From assembly GCA_016781705.1 (NCBI GenBank), contig JADDPV010000228.1, positions 1 to 7,474 of the forward strand: a DNA stretch of 7,474 bases. The letters are read 5' to 3'. The position numbers and the translations under genes were made by a program. The notes under the pieces are model-generated. The model saw only the letters and a program-made list of their open reading frames with translations, did no database searches and had not been told where the DNA came from. Of the stretch, positions 5,388-7,474 are shown piece by piece. Origin of the DNA: Rubrobacter sp. (GTDB lineage: Bacteria; Actinomycetota; Rubrobacteria; Rubrobacterales; Rubrobacteraceae). Positions within the stretch are counted from its first letter, which is position 1, and every line of letters starts with the position of its first letter.

Positions 5388-5523
5388 CGTCGGACGGGAC
5401 GGGGGTCCCGTTTTCCCCTTAGGTAAGGCGAGTGGCGGCCGGGTAGACCGGCGACGGAGCCGAAGGCCCGGGAGGGGCCCGCAGGGTCCCGGACGGACTC
5501 AAAATTCTTCTCGGTCGGACCGA
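5388..5523 (+). other. Candidate structured non-coding transcript
   Basis: Starting where the TATAAT at 5376 would initiate, this stretch folds well by eye. Besides the hairpin at 5394-5411 it shows GCCGG/CCGGC (5438-5442 with 5448-5452), GGCCC/GGGCC (5465-5469 with 5475-5479), an enclosing GAGT/ACTC (5430-5433 with 5497-5500) and TCGGTC/GACCGA (5511-5523). It matches no riboswitch, tRNA, SRP, 6S or RNase P signature I know. Such pairings also occur by chance at this GC content, so this is a hypothesis. It lies in the 5262-5666 gap, which has no convincing protein-coding gene. Confidence 0.22.
5394..5414 (+). terminator. Terminator-like hairpin just downstream of the plus-strand -10
   Basis: ACGGGAC (5394-5400), a GGGG loop, GTCCCGT (5405-5411), then TTT and a C-run. 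The 7-bp stem with a short T tract is a weak intrinsic terminator pointing along the plus strand. It lies only a few bases after the predicted start near 5388, so it could attenuate that transcript. Confidence 0.4.
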
Positions 5524-5554
5524 CACATTGACGAAAGGCACCTGCCCCGCGCGC

Positions 5555-5586
5555 GGTTTCAGAGGTCTCGCTCGAGGAGGTTTCAG
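5555..5586. repeat. GGTTTCAG direct repeat pair, 24 bp apart
   Basis: GGTTTCAG occurs at 5555-5562 and 5579-5586. GTTTCAG resembles the conserved end of many type I and III CRISPR repeats, but only two short matches exist, with 16 bp between and no further units or cas genes. Recorded as a repeat only. Confidence 0.3.
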
Positions 5587-5666
5587 CCCCACTACCATCG
5601 ATGCAGATATCTCCTGCCGGTGTCACGCAAGGGTGAGCACCCTGAGCTTGGCGGGCACACTCGCGC

Positions 5667-7472
5667 TCACGCGGCGGTTCCCAAACTACCCAGGAACTCA
5701 GCCTGCTCCAAGACGGTCTGGGTGGCGGCCTGCTGCTTGTCCGGGGGATAGCCGTGACGGCGGAGGATGCGCTTGACCATGCGGCGCATGTTCGCCCTTG
5801 CGTCCTCCCGAAGAGTCCAGTCCACGGTGGCGTTGCGGCGCACAGTCTCGACGAGCTCCCGCGCTATGGCCTTGAGGTTCTCGTCGCCGAGGACGGCCAC
5901 GGCGCTTTCGTTGGTCTCCAGTGCGTCGTAGAAGGCGACCTCGTCCTCCGTGAGACCGAGGTCCTCGCCGCGGCGGTGGGCGGCGCGTAGTTGCCTGGCG
6001 AGCTCTATGAGCTCCTGTATGACTTCTGTGGTTTCCAGGGAGCGGTTTCGGTACTGGTTTACGGCTTTCTCCAGCATGTCGGCGAAGGAACGGGACTGGA
6101 CGACGTTGGTGCGGGCGCGTGCTTTGATCTGGTCGTTCAGGAGTTTCTCCAGCATTTCGACGGCGAGATTTTTCTGCTTCGATCCGCGCACCTCTTCGAG
6201 GAACTCGTCGGAGAGGATGGAGATGTCCGGGTTTTTGAGACCTGCGGCGGCGAAGATGTCGACGACCTCGGCCGAGGAGATGGACCGGCTGACGAGCTGA
6301 CCGACCGCAAGGTCCAGGTCCTCCGCCGCGTGCCCGGTCATGGTGGTCTTCGCGAAGGCCGCCCTTACGTCTTGGAAGAAGCCGACGTCGTCTCTTATGG
6401 CGAGCGCTCGCTCGTGCGGCACGGCGAGGGCGAAGGCTTTGGAGAGCTCGGTTACGGCCTGCAGGAAGCGCTTTTTGCCGTTCTTGGGGTCCTGCGAGAG
6501 GATGTGCTGCATCGCGCCGGTGATGGCGCTCAGCCGCTCACCTGGCGTGCCGCCGTTCGTGTAGGCGGAGTAGTCGTAGCCGTGGAGCATGGCGGCGACG
6601 ATCTCGTACTTTTCCTGCATAAGGGCGACGGCGGTCTCTTGGGGGACCCCGGCCTGATCGCGGTCCCGTTCGGTGTAGTTGGAGAGGGCGGCCCTGAGGT
6701 GTTCGGCGATGCCGAGGTAGTCCACGACGAGGCCGCCGGGCTTCTCCCCGTAGACGCGGTTCACGCGAGCGATGGCCTGCATGAGGCCGTGACCGCGCAT
6801 GGGCTTGTCGACGTACATCGTGTGCAGAACCGGGGCGTCGAAGCCGGTGAGCCACATGTCGCGCACGATTACCATCTTGAGGGGATCTTCCGGGTCCTTG
6901 AGGCGGCGGGCTAAGGCCTCCCTGCGGGCCTTATTGCGGATGTGCTGCTGCCACTCTAAAGGGTCGGAAGCGGAGCCGGTCATCACGACCTTGATCTCGC
7001 CCGCGTCGTCGTCCTCGTCGTGCCACTCGGGCCGGACTCGCGTTATGGCGTCGTAGAGGGCCACGCAGATGCGGCGGCTCATGCCCACGACCATCGCCTT
7101 GCCCTCCATCGCCGCGAGGCGCTCCTCGAAGTGCCCGACGATGTCCTCGGCGATCTTTTCGACGCGCTTTTCGGCACCGACGAGGGCTTCGAGGCGAGCC
7201 CACTTCGTCTTGAGCTTCTCCTTGCTCTCGACCTCCTCGCCCTCGGTGACCTCTTCGAAGTCCGGGTCCACGTGGGGCAGCTCCCTTTCGTCGAGCTCGA
7301 GCTCAGCCACGCGGGCCTCGTAGTAGACGGGAACCGTGGCGCCGTCCTCGACGGCCTGCTGGATGTCGTAGACGTCTATGTACTCGCCGAAGACCGCCGG
7401 GGTGCTGCGGTCGTGGACCTCTATGGGAGTGCCGGTGAAGCCGATGAACGAGGCGTTGGGCAGCGCGTCGCG
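5667..7472 (-). CDS. hsdR: Type I restriction enzyme R subunit (HsdR), C-terminal 601 residues
   Basis: The frame is open from the window edge (first full codon 7472-7470) to TGA 5669-5667. The GTG at 7310 is internal, since homology continues upstream. Motor motifs in order: FIGFTGTPIE (SF2 motif III region), the family-typical DGATVPVYYEAR, motif V MWLTGFDAP, and motif VI as MQAIARVNRVYG, followed by GGLVVDYLGIA. The remaining 300 or so residues are the helical C-terminal region (DUF3387 / EcoEI R C-terminal type), ending with MVKRILRRHGYPPDKQQAATQTVLEQAE. HsdR translocates DNA with ATP and cuts it when the HsdM2-HsdS complex meets unmethylated sites; the helical end binds the methylase core. 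The Walker A motif and PD-(D/E)xK nuclease are outside the window, so activity cannot be judged. Full members are about 1000 residues. No frameshift is seen in this part. Confidence 0.93.
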   Translation of the reverse strand, partial: RDALPNASFIGFTGTPIEVHDRSTPAVFGEYIDVYDIQQAVEDGATVPVYYEARVAELELDERELPHVDPDFEEVTEGEEVESKEKLKTKWARLEALVGAEKRVEKIAEDIVGHFEERLAAMEGKAMVVGMSRRICVALYDAITRVRPEWHDEDDDAGEIKVVMTGSASDPLEWQQHIRNKARREALARRLKDPEDPLKMVIVRDMWLTGFDAPVLHTMYVDKPMRGHGLMQAIARVNRVYGEKPGGLVVDYLGIAEHLRAALSNYTERDRDQAGVPQETAVALMQEKYEIVAAMLHGYDYSAYTNGGTPGERLSAITGAMQHILSQDPKNGKKRFLQAVTELSKAFALAVPHERALAIRDDVGFFQDVRAAFAKTTMTGHAAEDLDLAVGQLVSRSISSAEVVDIFAAAGLKNPDISILSDEFLEEVRGSKQKNLAVEMLEKLLNDQIKARARTNVVQSRSFADMLEKAVNQYRNRSLETTEVIQELIELARQLRAAHRRGEDLGLTEDEVAFYDALETNESAVAVLGDENLKAIARELVETVRRNATVDWTLREDARANMRRMVKRILRRHGYPPDKQQAATQTVLEQAEFLGSLGTAA

Positions 7473-7474
7473 CA

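Noticed and set aside
5425..5500. tRNA-Leu-like start (GAGTGGCGG ... GGTAGAC)
   Set aside because: The D-arm resemblance is superficial. There is no T-arm GGTTCRA sequence, no proper anticodon stem-loop and no matching acceptor stem.
5438..5500. Glycine or c-di-GMP riboswitch-like words (GCCGAAGG, GGTAGACC)
   Set aside because: Only isolated words match. The rest of each consensus is missing and no glycine or c-di-GMP related gene follows on the plus strand.
5631..5645. Hairpin AGGGT-GAGC-ACCCT as an hsdR terminator
   Set aside because: The stem is short and no T-run follows it on the minus strand, so it cannot be supported as an intrinsic terminator.
5991..6914. Plus-strand open frame of about 300 codons opposite hsdR
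   Set aside because: HsdR motifs on the minus strand explain the region. The plus frame has no motif and no ribosome site of note.

Overview
The window is GC-rich, with dense coding, frequent GTG starts and Shine-Dalgarno sequences of the AGGAGG type. Together with the style of the multi-PAS sensor kinase this suggests an actinobacterium, perhaps a Rubrobacter-like lineage. The genus is an inference from recognition, not from a search.

Left edge (1-480) is a graveyard of gene ends. It holds the last 27 codons of an alpha/beta-fold hydrolase (+), a roughly 55-codon fragment resembling the middle of an EamA/DMT transporter (-), and the 3' ends of two convergent genes whose fuller copies lie near 4437-5237. 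Next, 558-902 (-) encodes a 114-aa protein that looks like a receiver fold without the phosphorylation residues. From 3827 down to 1192 (-) runs a two-gene signalling operon: a soluble 762-aa histidine kinase with four PAS domains and a HisKA_3/HATPase core (NarL/DesK class), then a stand-alone receiver with no output domain, overlapping it by 4 bp. The kinase probably senses an intracellular signal and phosphorylates the receiver. How the receiver passes the signal on is not visible here.

Region 3967-4914 (+) is a decayed phage-tail-like cassette. A tail-collar gene lacks its 5' part and is frameshifted just before its C-terminus. The next gene starts 4 nt later and is broken twice, once by a 1-nt loss and once by a perfect 26-bp tandem duplication. 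A convergent 104-aa charged protein (5237-4923, -) appears intact. The 3' ends of this convergent pair are repeated at 285-480 in the same orientation, so about 4.3 kb containing the signalling genes lies between imperfect direct repeats.

The 405-bp gap 5262-5666 has no convincing gene but is full of signals. It has a TATAAT on each strand, a 9-bp inverted repeat touching one of them, an inverted plus tandem repeat between them, a terminator-like hairpin and a GC-rich foldable stretch. The right side (7472-5667, -) is the C-terminal 601 residues of a type I restriction enzyme HsdR. Its ATPase and nuclease N-terminus, and any HsdM/HsdS, lie outside the window. Restriction genes, phage-tail remnants, duplications and gene debris together mark this as an accessory, rearranged region.
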